A stretch of DNA of 18,825 nt from Rachicladosporium sp. CCFEE 5018 (taxonomy: Eukaryota > Ascomycota > Dothideomycetes > Cladosporiales > Cladosporiaceae). The position numbers were made by a program, and so were the translations under genes. Under the pieces are notes generated by a model, which made no database searches, was not told the DNA's origin, and saw only the letters and a list, made by a program, of their open reading frames with translations. The stretch covers positions 1 through 18,825 of the forward strand of contig KZ111162.1 of NCBI GenBank assembly GCA_002077045.2, given 5' to 3'. Positions 17,983 through 18,825 of the stretch are shown here, one piece after another (the first letter of the stretch is position 1; each line of letters starts with the position of its first letter).

Positions 17983-18825
17983 GACTGCCAGCCAGGCCGC
18001 TGGGTACTGAGACACTCCCAGGATGGTCTCGTTCTTGGGCTGTGCGCTGCAGATGCGCGTCGACAGCCCCAGGAACACCATCGAGCCCCCCTGAAGGTCT
18101 CAAGAAGCTCGCGAAGAGTGCACCTCGGAGTCTGCAGCTGGAGCCAAACACTGGCGAGGCCTTCCATACCACACATACTCGGCAAATCTTCCGCAGTATC
18201 TCTCGGGAGTTGTCCTACTTCCCTGATCGATTCGCAGCGGAATGGATTCGGCAGCATATCCTCCATCGCTTCCGCGCGCACAAGCAGAAGGTCCACGATC
18301 ACCGGCAGGATGCAGCGTATGAGGAACGCTTGCAGTCTACACGTCGCAAAGCGCGACAGGTGGCGACCCAATTGCAGAAGGCCAACGAGGGTGACAGGAA
18401 GATGATGATCAAAGCCTTGAATATGGCTTACGGCAGGGTTGGCGCCCGTCGGCGGGACCTGCTCAACCCTTTGCTTCCAGTGCCACAAGCTGCGGAAGAC
18501 TCAGCGAAGGCTCCTGTTGGCGGTCCATCATCGTTGCCAGCAGGACCCAGAGAGTATCTTGCAGACTCCCTACCGGATCCTACAGCGCCCGAACAAAAGG
18601 TTCTATTGCCTTCACATGATCCTACACAGGCCGTGAAAGATGTCGATAACTCCAGGCAGCCAAAGGAATCAAGGGTTTCAGTCAAAGACCAGACGCGGAG
18701 ATTCATCGACTCGCTCCCCCCGCCCCTCCACGCCCTTATCCTCAGCCAGATAGCTTCATCTCCACCCGAGCAGACTCGCCGCAACCCAAAACGCCTCTCA
18801 ATCCCCATTGCGGAACTCAACGCGT
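17973..18825 (+). CDS. LYR (Complex1_LYR)-like protein, probably mitochondrial; open at right edge
   Basis: An uninterrupted frame of 284 codons runs from ATG 17973 to the window end without a stop, so the 3' part is missing. The N-terminus is Arg-rich and poor in acids (MPLRLPARPLG, then WSRSWAVRCRC), suggesting a mitochondrial presequence. At about residues 60-95, HTRQIFRSISRELSYFPDRF leads into AEWIRQHILHRFR. This has the shape of the LYR fold (Y/FR, hydrophobic helix, FPD turn, RFR ending) seen in mitochondrial assembly factors that bind the acyl-carrier protein; the LYR triplet itself reads IFR. A basic helical stretch follows to about residue 160, then a Pro/Ser-rich region and the segment RFIDSLPPPLHALILSQI. 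Fungal Cup1-like LYR proteins are a possible match. The start is moderately sure, the function tentative. Confidence 0.65.
   Translation, partial: MPLRLPARPLGTETLPGWSRSWAVRCRCASTAPGTPSSPPEGLKKLAKSAPRSLQLEPNTGEAFHTTHTRQIFRSISRELSYFPDRFAAEWIRQHILHRFRAHKQKVHDHRQDAAYEERLQSTRRKARQVATQLQKANEGDRKMMIKALNMAYGRVGARRRDLLNPLLPVPQAAEDSAKAPVGGPSSLPAGPREYLADSLPDPTAPEQKVLLPSHDPTQAVKDVDNSRQPKESRVSVKDQTRRFIDSLPPPLHALILSQIASSPPEQTRRNPKRLSIPIAELNA

Noticed and set aside
17952..18488. Minus-strand 178-codon frame near the right end
   Set aside because: The plus strand over the same bases holds the longer LYR-like frame with coherent helices; the minus frame has no domain.
1..18825. Biosynthetic gene cluster including methyltransferase, transporters and hydrolase
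   Set aside because: No PKS, NRPS, terpene or other backbone enzyme is present, and the transporters belong to primary nutrient families.

Overview
This is a gene-dense stretch of a filamentous ascomycete nuclear genome (Pezizomycotina; a Dothideomycete such as the Mycosphaerellales is possible, but that placement is inference). The grounds are short 47-100 nt spliceosomal introns with GTRAGT-like donors and CTRAC/TGAC branch sites, ATG starts with a purine at -3, no operon spacing, and proteins typical of fungi (TOK-type K+ channel, APSES/MBF cell-cycle factor, Jen1-type carboxylate carrier, AAT amino acid permease). Nine protein genes are supported; seven lie on the minus strand. No rRNA, tRNA, transposon or CRISPR array was recognised.

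Layout, left to right: (1) 5' end of a phospholipase D gene leaving the window at base 1 (minus); (2) a class I SAM methyltransferase (plus), sharing a 544 bp divergent promoter with the PLD gene that carries two perfect TGASTCA elements; (3) a seven-exon amino acid permease (minus), convergent with the methyltransferase with only 96 bp between the stop codons; (4) about 1.36 kb without a gene; (5) a four-exon Jen1-type monocarboxylate/H+ symporter (minus); (6) about 1.39 kb without a gene; (7) a secreted alpha/beta-hydrolase (minus); (8) a two-exon gene for an unrecognised 401-residue protein (minus); (9) a TOK1-type two-pore K+ channel (minus) whose reading frame is broken by one missing base near 13464; (10) a three-exon APSES/ankyrin transcription factor of the MBF complex (minus); (11) a divergent LYR-like, probably mitochondrial gene (plus) that runs off the right end with an open frame.

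The genes do not look like one pathway or cluster: they are membrane transport (amino acids, carboxylates, K+), lipid and ester hydrolysis, methylation and cell-cycle control side by side. The strongest regulatory signal is in the 273 bp promoter shared by the MBF-subunit gene and the LYR-like gene: a perfect SCB, a one-mismatch MCB and a perfect MCB inside 29 bp, suggesting that the factor regulates its own promoter. Several automatic gene calls would be wrong here: the permease, Jen1, hydrolase, methyltransferase and unknown gene all have open frames upstream of the true ATG that begin at GTG or TTG, and the Jen1, permease, unknown and APSES genes all need splicing to recover conserved sequence. 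I found no convincing new biological system; the items worth follow-up are the channel frameshift, the MBF-type promoter, the paired TGASTCA sites and the unrecognised protein.
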